Source: Epithemia pelagica
Taxonomy: Eukaryota > Bacillariophyta > Bacillariophyceae > Surirellales > Surirellaceae
NCBI GenBank assembly: GCA_946965045.2
Contig: OX337233.1
Location: forward strand, 620,001 to 684,000
DNA length: 64,000 nt
Direction: 5' to 3'
In this document: in pieces, positions 39,385 through 51,715 of the stretch
How positions within the stretch are numbered: the first letter of the stretch is position 1
How the letters are laid out: every line of letters starts with the position of its first letter
Notes under the pieces: generated by a model
The model's input: the letters and a program-made list of their open reading frames with translations, nothing else
Told to the model about the DNA's origin: nothing
Database searches by the model: none
Translations under genes and position numbers: made by a program

Positions 39385-39752
39385 TTCCAAGAGTGTTTCT
39401 ACGAATGAATGGGTCCTACTCCTACTCCGAGTAGGGGCAGTGGGCATGTCCTAGGTAGGTAGGGTAGAGCTGCGCGACTGCGTCCACAGAGAAAACCGCA
39501 TGCAGATGCAGTCGTTGGGCGCACTGCAGAATCCACACAGTTCGGGCGACTCGGAAACCTTTCGCAACTGCACCGCCGAATACACCTTATCGTAATCTAG
39601 AAGAATCATGGGATCCATATATTATATAATGTACGTAGTTTTGGGATCAATGCGCTAGGATTTGAAAGAGCACCCCCCCCCCAAAAAAACCAACGCTTCG
39701 TTGCCTCATTTTTTCGGCCAGTGTCGCTCGATTTTGTTCACCCGCGCTTTGA
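39385..39752. other. Intergenic region upstream of the kinase gene
   Basis: No gene is supported. It contains an inverted CTACTCCTACTCCGAGTAG stretch near 39417 and a C-run followed by an A-run at about 39671-39688. It should hold the kinase promoter. Confidence 0.45.
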
Positions 39753-42058
39753 TTGGTTGTGCTTGCTATTCAATCGTCGAGTAATAGCAATAGTATTATG
39801 CAACAGGAGGACCAGGACAGTGCGGAGGATGAGGACATGGAATGGGACGAAACGGAAATGGAAGAGCTCCTGCAAGACTTGGAGAATCTATCCGTGGAAG
39901 AAGAAGACGAACAAGAAGAAGAAGAAGAAGACGAAGACGAAGAGGAACACGACGAACCTCTCCCCTGGACTCATTCCACCACGCTCTGGCATCATGATAA
40001 TTTTGCAGCAGCCGCATCGCCGCCTCCCTTTTGGAATCCCACCTATTCGAATGGACGACGCATTGCCGTGCGCGTCGTGTCGCCGCACCAGGCTCCCACC
40101 GATCCTCCCGAAACCATTCCTCGCGTCTTGGTGCAATGGCCCTTGGAACTCTGTCAACGCGCCTATGCTCCCATTCATGCCGTCCAACCCAAATCCACCT
40201 TGTTTGGACAAGTGCAACTCTATTCCGTCTTGAAGAAAAAGAAACAAAACACACCACCAGGCAACGACAAGAACGACAATCACTTGTTTGAACTCACGGA
40301 CCAGCTCGTTGCCATTAAAGTTCATTTGTGGAGTCTCATTCAACGTCATTGTGGTCAACAACAACAACAACAGGAATCACCACGCATGACGGAACATCCC
40401 TTGCACGAATTGGCCGCGCTCCAACTGGTCCATGCCTACCAACAACAACAACAACAACGACGAGAACAAAGACAACGACGACGAGAACAAGGCCAAAACC
40501 ATCCTCACCAACCACAACCACATCAGCAACAACAACATCATGTCTTGGCCTGTCACGATGCCATTTTTGATCAAGACTCGGAAACGCTCAATGTCATTCT
40601 GCCCTATTGTACACAGGGAGACATGCTGGATTTGATTCGACAACGCTATCTTGAGCTGCAATTGCAATGGCAACACCCAAAACCACCACCAACACTACCT
40701 GCACCACAACCCGAACCACGGCCCTTGGGATTTCCCGAAGGTCATGCCCGACATTGGTTTCGACAAGTCATTGCGGGTCTCATGGGTACGTGTGTGTGTG
40801 TTCTCTCGTATGTGTGTCTTGTCGTGTATTTGTCGTGTATTTGTTGGTCGCTGTCACTGGCCTTGTGGCCGATTCGCTCTCACAGTATGATGCCTTTGTT
40901 TCTGCCATATGACATGTCCTATTACGGCTCGTTTGGATTTGCCGGTCTTGTTGTTTTGGGTGTTAAAAAAACAGAATTGCGCAATTTGGGATTGTGTCAT
41001 CGTGATTTGTCACCCGAAAATGTAGGTACCAACCATTCGAATTTGCAAAACAAGAGGCGTCCTGACTTGTTCTCACTCTTACCCACACGGCGCTCCTGGT
41101 TTTCGTTCATGCTCTCTTTGGGTTGTGTGTGTTTGTCATGGTGGTGGTTCCTGATCATCATTAGGTCATGATGAATGACAATCATGCATTGGTGATTGAT
41201 TTGGGACTCTGTTCCCGAGTCCCCTACCAGGAAGAAATGGAAGCAGCAGCACGACAATCACAAGCACAACCAATCTGGATGGAGGAAGATGATTCTGAAG
41301 ACGACGACGATGACAGTAGTCGAAGTTCCAACGACGAGAACGACACCTTTGTTCCATCCTTTGTCACGACACCCGATCCCGCCCTTTTGCGACAATTGCA
41401 ACATTCGACCCATCGACCCTATTGGCACCGTCGCTTGACCCTACCGAATGGTGTTTGTGGCAAACTACCGTACATGGCACCGGAAATTTATCAACAAAGC
41501 ATTCGTCCCGTCCCCTGGGATGGCGAAGCCGGCGATGTCTGGTCGGCCGGTGTCCTCTTGTTTTGTCTCTTGACGGGACAGAGATCCTACCATGTTCCCT
41601 TGCCCCTGGATCCCATGTTTCGAGCCATGACGCAACAGTTACCACGGTTGATGCGACACGACATGGGCCTCGTCCATGTTTCGGACGAGGTGGTGCACTT
41701 GCTGCAACACATGTTACAAGTCAATCCCTCGCAACGATTCACCTTGCAACAAGTATGGACGCATGACTGGATGACGACCGCCACAGCGACAGCAGCAGCA
41801 CAACCACACCACCAGCAGCTGCAGCAGGATGATCTGGCATTACGAGACGAACATCAATTGCAACAAGACTTGGCCGCGGCAGGTCCGGTTTCAGAGGGGA
41901 TACCAGTGTTGCAGTCGGGACCGGAACATGGACGCATTATTCTCGTGGAACCCATTATTCTCGTGGAACCAGCACCACCACCCGTTGCAGCAGCCGCTGC
42001 GGCGGCTGCAGCCGCCAATAATGAAGAAGATGATGAAGAAGAAGAAGATTATCGATGA
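39753..42058 (+). CDS. Protein kinase domain protein (three exons)
   Basis: Serine/threonine-type protein kinase of about 657 residues (642 if it starts at the ATG at 39798). Exons are 39753-40785, 40975-41021 and 41165-42058. Introns of 189 bp (GTACGT...ACAG) and 143 bp (GTAGGT...TTAG) are supported because splicing restores GLMELRNLGLCHRDLSPENVMMNDNHALVIDLGL. A highly acidic N-terminus precedes the catalytic domain. Key residues: K189 (LVAIKVHLW), the catalytic loop HRDLSPEN, DLG in place of DFG, and APE (MAPEIYQQ), followed by DVWSAGVLLFCLLTG and RFTLQQVWTHDWM. All catalytic residues are present. Gln-rich and Asp-rich insertions interrupt the domain. The C-terminus is Ala/Glu-rich. The substrate is unknown. 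Confidence 0.85.
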
Positions 42059-43543
42059 CACCACACAGATTGCGTCAGATTGCCGGCATTTGGCCTTTTT
42101 CTCATGTTGGACTCACCTTCCCTCTTGGATTGGATGCGTGTGTTCTTGTCCCGCCGTCCCAGCTAGGGAATAAAAGTGTTGGAATGAACAAGACGCCATG
42201 TTTCCATTGCCTCCCTCGGCGAATCTACGCAAGCGACTTGCTTGGAGGATCATGAATCAGTGAATAGGTAGGAGGGGTAGACTATTTGCTGGAAAACCTC
42301 AGTCGACTACCCCCCAATATCAGATGTCCAATGTCCACGGAAGCTATTCTTAGTAGTTCTTTGCTGGTCATAGAGAAAAGTACAGATTAGTAAGTACTAA
42401 GTGGTAGTTGCTGTCACCATGAGATTTATTGTTCACCGTATTTATGGTAGGGACATTTTCTCGATGAAACTGGCACTTTGCACTTTGCAAGTTTCCGTTC
42501 GGAGCTCTTCCGACCAATACAATGCGATTGATCTTTGATCTTTGGTTGGAAGTTGGAACTTTGGAACTTTGGCAGTCTCCCCGACTCCCTAGCTAGTCTA
42601 CGATTAGAGCTGGTGGGAACAACGCTATGGTAACTCGTGGTGCTACTCGGTTTTTAGTATGGTCCATCAAATCTCCAGCGATGATATCCTTTTGTATCTT
42701 TAAGATTCATATGTGTGTGATTCCTTCATTTACTTCTTTATTGCTAGAGAGTATATATGAATCCCGAGACGAATCCCGAGAGTTATCGATAATTCTCATG
42801 GATGAGTCACCCTTCCCTGGACAGTTGCCACTGTTGTTCAAGTTGGTAGGGCTCGTTGCTCAAAGTATCAAACGGAATTGTAGAGTTCGGTACCAAGGCC
42901 ACATCTTCATCCTCCGCCCAAGGAATTTTTGGCGGCTGTTGAAATTTTTGGGGCAACGTGGTCTCGTCGGTTGAGCCATCCCAAACGACTCGGTCCTGGA
43001 AATTGGAAATATCTTGTCGGGAAGAGGGTGTTCAACAAAAGGTATGTACTCGTAGAGGTCGGTATGGAAGAGCAATGCCGCAAGTTTCAAAATTTTTGTC
43101 CATCGGGTATCGGGTGCCACTGGATAGAATCCTTTTTTTGAAACACCATGTGCATCGTTTGAACACTCTTTTACCTCCCTGACGAAATAGGACCATGTCG
43201 CCCGTTCGTTTGTACCTACATGATATACAAATTATCAATCTTTGTTTCATTGGAGTAGTCTAGTTGGAATTACTAAAAGTATAGGTCCTTTCTCGCGTGA
43301 TATAATATATCGTAGATAGCTTTCAAACAGAACCAAAGAGTGTGAGAATAGGACAGGTTTTAAAAAAGAATGAATCAATCAAGAACTGGAACCCACAAGG
43401 CATGCATTGCGTTGTGGTTTCTGGATATTTCTTGTTGGTTTTGGTGGAGTAGTAATAGCAGGTGTGTGTGGACTGGGTGGAAAAACCACACAAGAAGTAA
43501 TCGTATAGTGTAGCGGTTGAAACAACAACAACAACAAGGCCTG
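42059..43543. other. Intergenic region after the kinase gene
   Basis: About 1.5 kb without a supported gene. Short open frames show no family resemblance. Small AACTTTGG repeats lie near 42555-42572. Confidence 0.5.
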
Positions 43544-44068
43544 TTACTGGCGCTTGTCACGGCTGCCGGTCGAAGGATGGCGGCGCGAGTGGTGATGAGA
43601 ATTGCGGCGGCTGGGGACAAAGGGACCCGACACTCGTTCTTGGAGAGCAGCGGTTGCCAAAGAGGGGCTTCGAGAAGATCTTGATCGAGATGGTTGTTCT
43701 TCTGAAGGCCTTGCTGTCACACTGTCTTGTTCTTCTTCGTCTTGTTCTTCCAGGGTGTCATCCCAGGAAGACACTCGGAGGGCTTCTTCCAAAATGGACA
43801 AGAGACCGGTTCGAGTGAGTGGAGCAGAAGGATGACCAGCAGGCAATCCATTGTGGCTGCTACCTTGCGTCCAGAACAAGGAGGAAGGAGACAACAACGC
43901 ATTGTTCTGGTTCGTGGATTCCAGAGGTGAGGAGGGGGGATACTGCTGCAACAGACTGTTCAAGTTCATGCGATCCAACTGCCTCTGTTGCTCTTGTTGT
44001 TGATGCTGATCATGACGAAACAAGAGAGCATCACTGGATCCAACGGCGGCAACCTTGGGGACTGTCAT
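43544..44068 (-). CDS. Small hypothetical Ser/Gln-rich protein
   Basis: A 174-codon frame with no recognised domain. It starts MTVPKVAAVG, has a Gln-rich segment, a central helix that could be conserved (TGLLSILEEALRVSSWDDTLEEQDEEEQ), then an Arg/Ser/His-rich tail. The composition matches other low-complexity host proteins in the window, which supports coding, but no homology can be claimed. It could also be an exon of a larger gene. Confidence 0.4.
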   Translation of the reverse strand: MTVPKVAAVGSSDALLFRHDQHQQQEQQRQLDRMNLNSLLQQYPPSSPLESTNQNNALLSPSSLFWTQGSSHNGLPAGHPSAPLTRTGLLSILEEALRVSSWDDTLEEQDEEEQDSVTARPSEEQPSRSRSSRSPSLATAALQERVSGPFVPSRRNSHHHSRRHPSTGSRDKRQ

Positions 44069-45464
44069 TGTTGTCTTGTTGTCGTAATCTTTCTCGTAGT
44101 GGGATTGTGAGACAAGATGCCGTATCTTACCGGCTCAGCTCAAAAACTGTTTCCTTGCCCTCACACCAGTTGCTGGTTGGCCGGCTCAAAAAGTATGACT
44201 ATAGAAAAGAATCAGGATGCCTGCAGCCCGGGATGCTCGTGATGTCCCAAGGCATTCTTCCAAAAATCCTTGGAGAAGAAACGAATGGTTTCGGAGCATG
44301 TACAGTATTAGATACGAGTATTGACACTCTCTGGTCCTGTACACGCCCAGATGTCGCGTCGGGCCTACCAGCCGTTGATCGTGAGCGAAGACACCGAACG
44401 AGACGGTGACCAGTGACCAGTGACCAGTGACATTTTTCGACGACGGCCTCTCGTCGTGTCGCACCGACAGCTGCAACCGGTTGGGGTGATTGGCAAACCC
44501 GGACCCTGTGAAGTTTCTCAGAAACTGCACTCGAGATTCAACGTTGGGACTTAAGAATCTCCCACAATGAGTAGCAGCGCTCAGCTCAGCGCAAAAGGCA
44601 ATAGGCAATAGGACAAAGGACTTGCCGCCGGGTGATAGAAACAAGGAGTATCCTGACAAAACATTCGTTTCCGTCTGACTGCATGACTGCCGAGATTCAC
44701 AGTACTCCAAGACCATGATTTGAACACCCAAAAACATCATGACTGTCCCAGAAAACATGACGATTGACGATGGCTCAATCAGTTGCAATGACTATCGTAG
44801 ATGGTAGGCCAGATCTGGCCTGAGATATACGGCACACGCCAAAAGCCAAAGTCTCGTTGCCCTACTTGTAGGTCCAGACAAAATGTCGAGTGTGGTGACT
44901 GCGCCATCTGCCCATCTCTCTTGATTGGGTGTTTACAACAAATCCGAATTTCGTTGACATGCCTCCGTCAATTGGATCTTCATCTTCGTCTCTACGGGTA
45001 GACAGTCATGGTGGTCAAGTCTCGTGAAAGCTTGTGTCCAAGCGGATTCCAATCTCTACCCGCCAATCATTATTGTAGGGAAAGATTCTCTGAACCCCAT
45101 TCCCCAACTTGTGTGGCCAGTTGCATCGCCATTCCTCGCAGCTAACCTTAGAGAGGAGTACCAGCTCCCCCTGGATTACCTCTCTAGAGAGTCTCAAGAC
45201 ACATTAGCCGAGCAGCTACCTACCTAGCTAAATTGAGACAGGAAGGCTTCTCTACTTTCTACCCAAGGTTGCTCCTACTACTCCTAGATGGTTTCATCCA
45301 AGGTGATTCGAGTTACGCCTACTACTTCCTTTCTAGTTGTCGAACATGTATCCTGAGAAAACGCATTACCTATAGTATAGTTTCAAGACTGTTGCCGGCT
45401 CTACTATGCATGTTCCTTGTCGTCTCGGAAACACATCCTCTCGCTAGTTCCCATTCACGACTTG
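44069..45464. other. Intergenic region
   Basis: No gene is supported. A small triple repeat (GTGACCAGTGACCAGTGAC) lies near 44406-44430. An open minus-strand frame at 44186-44788 has no protein-like features. Confidence 0.45.
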
Positions 45465-48197
45465 TTAGTGGTGTTTGGTTTGAAAAAAGTCGGTATGAGC
45501 CACAATGCCAAAGGACAACACATCAGCATCGGCATCCACACGATTGTAGTAGAACGAGTCGTCCTTGTGGTCGGGAGAGACTGGACGTGGGGTTCTCATG
45601 CGGCTCGTAATAGTTGTGGCGTGACATGTGTAGGGAATGTTGTTGTTGTTGTTGCCATGGCCCGAGGAACGGTCCCCGCGACTCGAGGCGTGTGGGTCCA
45701 GGATGCCGTGCGAACCACGAGGACGACAATTGGTTCGAATTGGTGGAATGAGCTCGTCCTCTTCCTCGTCCTCTGGACATTGATAGTTGGTTCGAATCGG
45801 TAGCAGTACAAGTTCGTCGTCGTCCTCCTCCTCGGGTTCGATGCGATGCCAGACGGGTGCCTCCTCCCGGATGGAGTCGTCACAATGGGGTTGAATAATG
45901 GGTGCTACTAGAAGGAGCTCATTGTCATGCTCCGGTCCAGATCCATTCGACGACACGGGTTCCATTGCTGTTGGTTCCGTCACAGTCTCGTATGGCAGGT
46001 TGGTTTTGGTATTGTTGTTGGTGGCGCATTCGACAGGAGTGTCCAAGGATCCCACGGTAGACGCTTTACGGAGAAAGGACGGTGGATGGGTAGGGGAGGA
46101 CTCGCGACTGTTGTGGTGCGACGATTCAAAGGCCGATCGACGAAATAGACCGCGCCAAAACCCAACCGATTGTTGTTGACTGGGTTCACTGTTGGGTGGC
46201 GATACACCGGATTGTTGTTGTTGTAGTGGCGGCGAGTCGTTGGGAGGATTGGAGGAGGATGCGAGAGGGGATTGGGGGGAGGGAGGTACCATGACCTCGA
46301 GGTAATCAATGGCTTGGTTGTGCGATGCATCCACACTCGTGTTCTTGTTGGTCGGGGAGGAGGGCAGGGAGGGTTGTGCCACATCCATGCGCTTGGTAGG
46401 ACATGGACTGTGGGTGGTTCGGGTTGGATTCGCCTCGTGGTCCAGGACAGTATAATGCCGTTGACGCATGACCATTAACCGTTCCAAGTGTTGCTTGAAT
46501 CCTACTCCTTCGGGTGGACTTGTCGTCGTAGTATCTGGAGACATGGTCCATGTACTACAATCGACAGTGTGGTCCATCCGGTTCATTGTCATCATCCACA
46601 AGGTCGAGGAGGAACTAGTACTCGATGTGTCCGAGTTGTCCTCTGGTTCTTGTTGCTGTGGTTGTTCTTGTTGTGGAGGGTGATGCGGAGCAGGGTCCAA
46701 TGCGCGGTCCGTCCCAAACAAGGGCAGGCCAAAGTCGCCGTCGGAACTGGCGGGTTCCTCCTCGTCCGACGAAACAATGCCATCGAGTTGCAACAGAGAC
46801 GAGGCCAAATATCCCGCATCGCGACGGATTCCCGCCGTTTGCAAGAGACTGGGTCCACTCATACCAGTCGTCGCCGCTGTCGTTCCCCCAAGTGGTTCCT
46901 CATTCTTACTCGAATACAAGGGAAAGGAGGAGGAACCGTCGTCGTGACGACGTGGAAAATCCAAATAGGGCACTTCGATGGCGGGAGTCATGTGGTTCTC
47001 CATGTTGTTGTTGTTGTCGTCGTCATCATCATTGTTACATGATTCCTTATCCTTGCTATTGTCACGCGGTACCATATCGGGTTCATCCTCCTCCTCGTTG
47101 TGTTGGTGGATGGGAAGCACGGTTTCGTATTGTTCTCCCTCCTCCACGGTATACAGCTGAATGGAAGGTTCATGTTGTTTGGTTGTGGATTCACCACAAG
47201 TCGTGTGCAACAAGCGTTCCACCACGTGACATTTTTCTTGTTCCAAGGCCAAGGCGAGTTGCAATTCTCGTTTGGTGTGTTGCAACCAGTTCCATTGGTC
47301 GGCACGTTCTTGGAGAAAGTGTTGCATGCCAGTAGAGGAGGACGACGCGGCATGGTCCGCCGTCACCCGGTCCATGGGTGTCCTTTGTGCGGCGGTCGCC
47401 GAGACTAGTCGTAGTAGCGACTCGCAAGACTGGGGAGGAGCAACGTGTTGGAACAGTGGTGTCCCCGGAGGACTTGTCGCATGGGCCAGGGCCATGGTGT
47501 GGATGGTGGCCACGGACGGGGAAATGTAACCGTGTGCGCATGATTCCGAACCAGCTGCTGCTGCAGCAGTATCCGCAAAGGAACCGGTCGATACTGGACT
47601 CGGTGGTGTGGCGACCAACAGCCGGGACGACGAAGAGGACCAGTGACTCGTATTGTGGTGATCATTGTCGTTGGTGTGGTGGACCGTTGTTTCGGGAGAG
47701 GTGGTGAGAAGGGACATGGGTGATTCCGAGGTACACGATGACGACGAGGTGGATCTTGTCGAGGCAGACATGGATTGGGGAGGTGGAGGAGGCGGAGAGT
47801 GGGGCGGTGGTGGTAAACTCAATCGAAACAAGTCTTGTTCCGTGACAGGACCAGCTGGTGGTGGTGGCTGCTCTTCGTCGTCGTGCATGAGATTGAGCTG
47901 GGAATCCACGAGTCGAGAGGCGTGGTGTTGGCACTCGTCTTGTACCGCTTTGCGGATTAAACAAGAGGAGACGGTCACGGATTCCTCATCGTCATCATCC
48001 TCGTTCGTCGTTTGTTTTAATATTGTTGACAGAGACACCTGCCCCGGCTTCTTCTCGGATTTTTCCGGCACCACCTCATAGCCTTCATGGTCTTCGGTGG
48101 GTACTTTGTTGGGAGTCGTCACCTCCTTTGTCGTTGTCGTCGTCTTGGAGGACGACGAGGACGACGAAAACCAAGCCGCAAACACCATTCTGCTCAC
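45465..48197 (-). CDS. Large low-complexity hypothetical protein (910 residues)
   Basis: A single long frame, likely host-coding, without a recognised domain. It starts MSRMVFAAWFSSSSSSS and has Ser/Thr/Pro-rich and Asp/Asn-rich stretches. A helical segment (MQHFLQERADQWNWLQHTKRE, then LQLALALEQEKCHVVERLL, about residues 290-330) is probably the structured part. Near the C-terminus a short acidic module is duplicated (DDDELVLLPIRTNY and EEDELIPPIRTNC). The length of the open frame and the phased acidic codon runs argue for coding. Start could also be the ATG four codons later. Confidence 0.6.
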   Translation of the reverse strand: MSRMVFAAWFSSSSSSSKTTTTTKEVTTPNKVPTEDHEGYEVVPEKSEKKPGQVSLSTILKQTTNEDDDDEESVTVSSCLIRKAVQDECQHHASRLVDSQLNLMHDDEEQPPPPAGPVTEQDLFRLSLPPPPHSPPPPPPQSMSASTRSTSSSSCTSESPMSLLTTSPETTVHHTNDNDHHNTSHWSSSSSRLLVATPPSPVSTGSFADTAAAAAGSESCAHGYISPSVATIHTMALAHATSPPGTPLFQHVAPPQSCESLLRLVSATAAQRTPMDRVTADHAASSSSTGMQHFLQERADQWNWLQHTKRELQLALALEQEKCHVVERLLHTTCGESTTKQHEPSIQLYTVEEGEQYETVLPIHQHNEEEDEPDMVPRDNSKDKESCNNDDDDDNNNNMENHMTPAIEVPYLDFPRRHDDGSSSFPLYSSKNEEPLGGTTAATTGMSGPSLLQTAGIRRDAGYLASSLLQLDGIVSSDEEEPASSDGDFGLPLFGTDRALDPAPHHPPQQEQPQQQEPEDNSDTSSTSSSSTLWMMTMNRMDHTVDCSTWTMSPDTTTTSPPEGVGFKQHLERLMVMRQRHYTVLDHEANPTRTTHSPCPTKRMDVAQPSLPSSPTNKNTSVDASHNQAIDYLEVMVPPSPQSPLASSSNPPNDSPPLQQQQSGVSPPNSEPSQQQSVGFWRGLFRRSAFESSHHNSRESSPTHPPSFLRKASTVGSLDTPVECATNNNTKTNLPYETVTEPTAMEPVSSNGSGPEHDNELLLVAPIIQPHCDDSIREEAPVWHRIEPEEEDDDELVLLPIRTNYQCPEDEEEDELIPPIRTNCRPRGSHGILDPHASSRGDRSSGHGNNNNNIPYTCHATTITSRMRTPRPVSPDHKDDSFYYNRVDADADVLSFGIVAHTDFFQTKHH

Positions 48198-49917
48198 TCA
48201 CACACACCAGAGTTTTGGGACGTGCCGTCTTGTTGTTCACGGGGAAAGTGTCCACCCACTGTGTGAATTGGATTCGTGTTGTAACTATCTATACCGTTTC
48301 TCTCTTTTTTGGATCTCGTTATGCCAAGAAAAAGAACGACACGACGAATGCGCCGATTCGAAATTCACGTCATGCCATTTTTGTTTTAAAATTGGTTTGG
48401 ACCTGCCGAGTTTGTGTGGCGAATTCCTTTTCTTCGGAGATCCCCCGGCGCGAAAAAGGTGCATGTTGCTATGCGCGCGCGACATGACTTTGGGTAATTC
48501 CTGTGAAATTCTTCCCGGGAATTTTCTTTCCCATAAGTACATGTCACGCGATCCAGTCAGGCAAAACTAGTCTCATAATATTATGATTTGGACTCTCCGC
48601 CCATTACTCTCTATCTTACCTCGGTCCTATGGGAGGAACCCCGGCCAGAGTCTCACCCAGGATGATAACAATGATTACCTAGGTAGGATGCCAACGAACC
48701 AAGTATACCGTGGTTGTACAAAACGGCCATTCTCCCTTCGTTCCCTTGGAAACGAACTAGGTACACCGTGAGATAGACTCCTCTCTGGTATAGTCGATAC
48801 ACTCCAATCTGTACTCGGAAGGAGGAGGAGGCGGCGGCATTTGTCCAAACTGGAATTCCAGTGCGAGATTACCCCTACATCCACGAGAGAGATCGAGAGA
48901 GAGAGAGAGAGAGAGTAGGTTTGGATGTTTCATGAGATGGTTCTTTTTGTGGACTGCTTCATTCCTGGTGACCACCAAGTATTCCGGATGATCGGCCAAG
49001 ACATGTTAGGTTTGAGAGCAAGGTTGTTGCACATGAGCAAATATCGCCAGGTTGGACGAGGACACTGTTGGCGACATTGCACAAACGTTGTGGTTTCCAC
49101 AAGTCGTCCTCACAACACTTGTGGGTGGTACCATTCCAGAACTCGCAGAGTATACAATTGAGGAGCCATCAGAAAAGCATTGAATCGAATCACTCGGGTG
49201 TCACAAAGTGGTACATATATACAATGGCAAGGAAGTGACGAGATGCTTCCTCCAAAATCCATCCTTCCGGATGATATAGTGAGGTTTTCGATCGTCTTGA
49301 CAAGTCTTTTGGATAGTAAAGGACAACAGACGTTTCTTCCCTTTGGAGTCTCTGTATCACTCGCAATCTGCATGCTTTTCAATGGGATATCCTACTAATC
49401 ATAATTTCATTACAGTCCTACGGTTCGTTTGTGATTGGTGGTGCATACTCAACAACACTCTCCCCCAGTCTGCCAAGTAGTAGAACCGGGGGGAAATGGT
49501 GTGGGGGTACAGGCCACAAGGCACGTGTGGGTACAGTTCCGTCGTCCCTGTGGACAGAACGCCAAAGGAACAAATGGACCCACACATGCCGTGCTTTCAA
49601 ATAGAGAACTCTCTTCTTCTGGTTTCATTTCATGTTTCTGGTTTCATTTCTGTTTCTGGTCTTTCTCATGTTCATTTTTTCTTTTGGTTCTTTCTCAATG
49701 GTGGATGGTATCTTCTTCTCGTTGTGTGGTGCAAATGGTTCATTGTCTTGTGTTTCTCTTTCTGGTAGTATTCGTTTGTTATCGTTCGTGTTTCTTCTTC
49801 TTCTTCTTCTACTCAAATATCATCATCATCCAACTTGTGTGTTTCTAGTCTTGGAAAGACGAGGCCCCCCTGTTTTGTTGTTGTTGTTTTGTGTGTTTCT
49901 GGATTCTCGCGCGCGAC
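48198..49917. other. Intergenic region with GA microsatellite
   Basis: No gene is supported over about 1.7 kb. A GA-rich run (about 48886-48915) and T-rich, CTT-rich stretches (about 49660-49810) are the only visible structure. The right end contains the 3' UTR of the minus-strand cold-shock gene. Confidence 0.5.
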
Positions 49918-51715
49918 TCATTGTCCTCCTGCAGCACCCTCGGTGTTGCTATTGGATCGTCGGCCTCCACCGCCTCGGCCCCCTCCGCCCCGACGGAATC
50001 GATGATTGTGACTATTGGGGGGACGGGTCAAGACGACACGACGCATTTGAAAGCCATTGGCTTCAAAGGCTTCGCGGGGATCCGGTTTGTCGGCACCCCA
50101 CAAGGTGGCAGCCGTTTCGTTGGGTTGGACCGGACCGACATTTTCTATACCAAAAACACGTCAAGAGACAAACACCGTGAGAGAGTGAGGAGAGAATTCG
50201 GGTTCTCCCTTGTCCGTGACACACATAAAGACGACTACTACTTCTACTAGAACACGTACCATCCAAGAGGGAAAAGGAGGGAAGCAATTGGGTGGCATCG
50301 TAGGGTTTCCAGGCCACGGCATCCCCATCGGCACTGCATTTCAAGGCGCGGAGCCAGGTAAAGGTAACGAGGGCACCCGAGGGATCGCACACGTACGTGC
50401 CTTCACCGACAATGGCCGTTTGCAAACAAATGCCGGCATAGCCACCCTGTCCCAATTTGATGCGGGCATGGGGCGCCAAGGCCACATCAATCGTGGTACG
50501 ATTGCCCAAGACAATGCCCTTGTTGGAAATTTGCGTCCGCAAGTCTTCACTAAAGTGCGAATGAAAGGGCGGTTCTCGCGGTGTACTACTGTTGTTGTTA
50601 CTTGTGGCTCCTCCTTCGCCGGCGGTACCTTCACCTTCGGCACTACTATTGGTTCGTCGATTGCCTCCATTGGTGCGTCGATTGTTGTTGCCGCCGCCGG
50701 GTCCACCGCGCGACGAACGACCCCGTCCTCGTCCCCCATTCTTGGCATCTGTTGGGGCACTGCCTCCTTCGGGTTCGGCGGCCGCCGCAGCCGCATCGTC
50801 AGCGGCATCACCCTCGCCCGACGTTGGTCGATTGCGTCGAGGTTGACGAGGCGGCGGCACAATGGGACTTCCATCCCGATTGGTCACATTGACCGCCTTG
50901 AGACGACCGGAATCGGCTTCTTTTTCCACATCAAATTTCACTTCGGAATCGTCCTGGAAACAATGAGCGAACGAACCAAACAAACAACACAGAGGTGAGT
51001 ACTTCTAGCCTGGAGAAAGCACAGTGTTGCTGTTGCTGTTTCATGGGGCATCACAGAACGACACAATCCACGAACGACGCCACACAATTTACAATCGAGC
51101 CATGGTCAACACGAAACCAAGCAGGCCGTTGCATCGAGCACAATTTAACGGTACTGCTTCCAGAAACCAAAGAAATTGTAGTTTCTTGGTCGCTTCCAAC
51201 TTGATAGGCAGATATATTTCTTCCTTATTCCATTACGAAGATTTCTTTTTTTCTCCTTTCCCCATTGCTTCATTCATCCACACACAAGAGCAATTTGGCA
51301 GGTCTTGATTTGTCGCTTGTCGTCGAAACGATTTGGAAGGTATAAACACCATGTTCCTTGGTATCTTTCCTTGATTCGTTCTTGACAAATTATACAGTCT
51401 CTTGCCTTGGCCGACGAAATGCGTTCCGGAATGGTTCTCACGCTCCCAGGGCCCACCGCAACACACTCACAGACATTTACTTCTCTCATGCGCGCGAGAC
51501 AAACACACACACGCATGACGACACGTGTTATGACTCACCGCCAAGGTTCGAAATTGTCCATTGGTGACAATGCCCGTTTGATGGACAAAAATTTCTTCCG
51601 TCAAGGTCGAATTCATGGGTGTCAAGAATCCAAAGCCTTTGCGATTGGAAAACCACTTGACCGTCCCTTCCACACTGGTCATGTGAATCGTATTAGTATT
51701 GTTGGAATCGGTCAT
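49918..51715 (-). CDS. Cold-shock-domain RNA-binding protein with RGG tail (three exons)
   Basis: A 365-residue protein assembled from exons 51715-51539, 50953-50260 and 50144-49918. The introns of 585 and 115 bp have GT-AG ends, and splicing restores both frame and domain. The cold-shock domain (residues about 12-85) has VEGTVKWFSNRKGFGFLTP and EEIFVHQTGI; the first junction joins FRTLA to DDSEVKFDVE exactly where the fold requires it. A Gly/Arg/Asn-rich linker (RGRGRSSRGG) follows. Next is a second conserved-looking region (NKGIVLGNRTTIDVALAP, GYAGICLQTAIVGEGTYV, ALKCSADGDAVAWKPYD) that I do not recognise. The tail RRGGGGRGGGGRR is RGG-like. Binding of RNA or single-stranded DNA is expected from the domain. 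Confidence 0.88.

Noticed and set aside
44186-44788. 200-codon minus-strand frame
   Set aside because: No protein-like conservation or low-complexity pattern typical of host genes here; likely chance.
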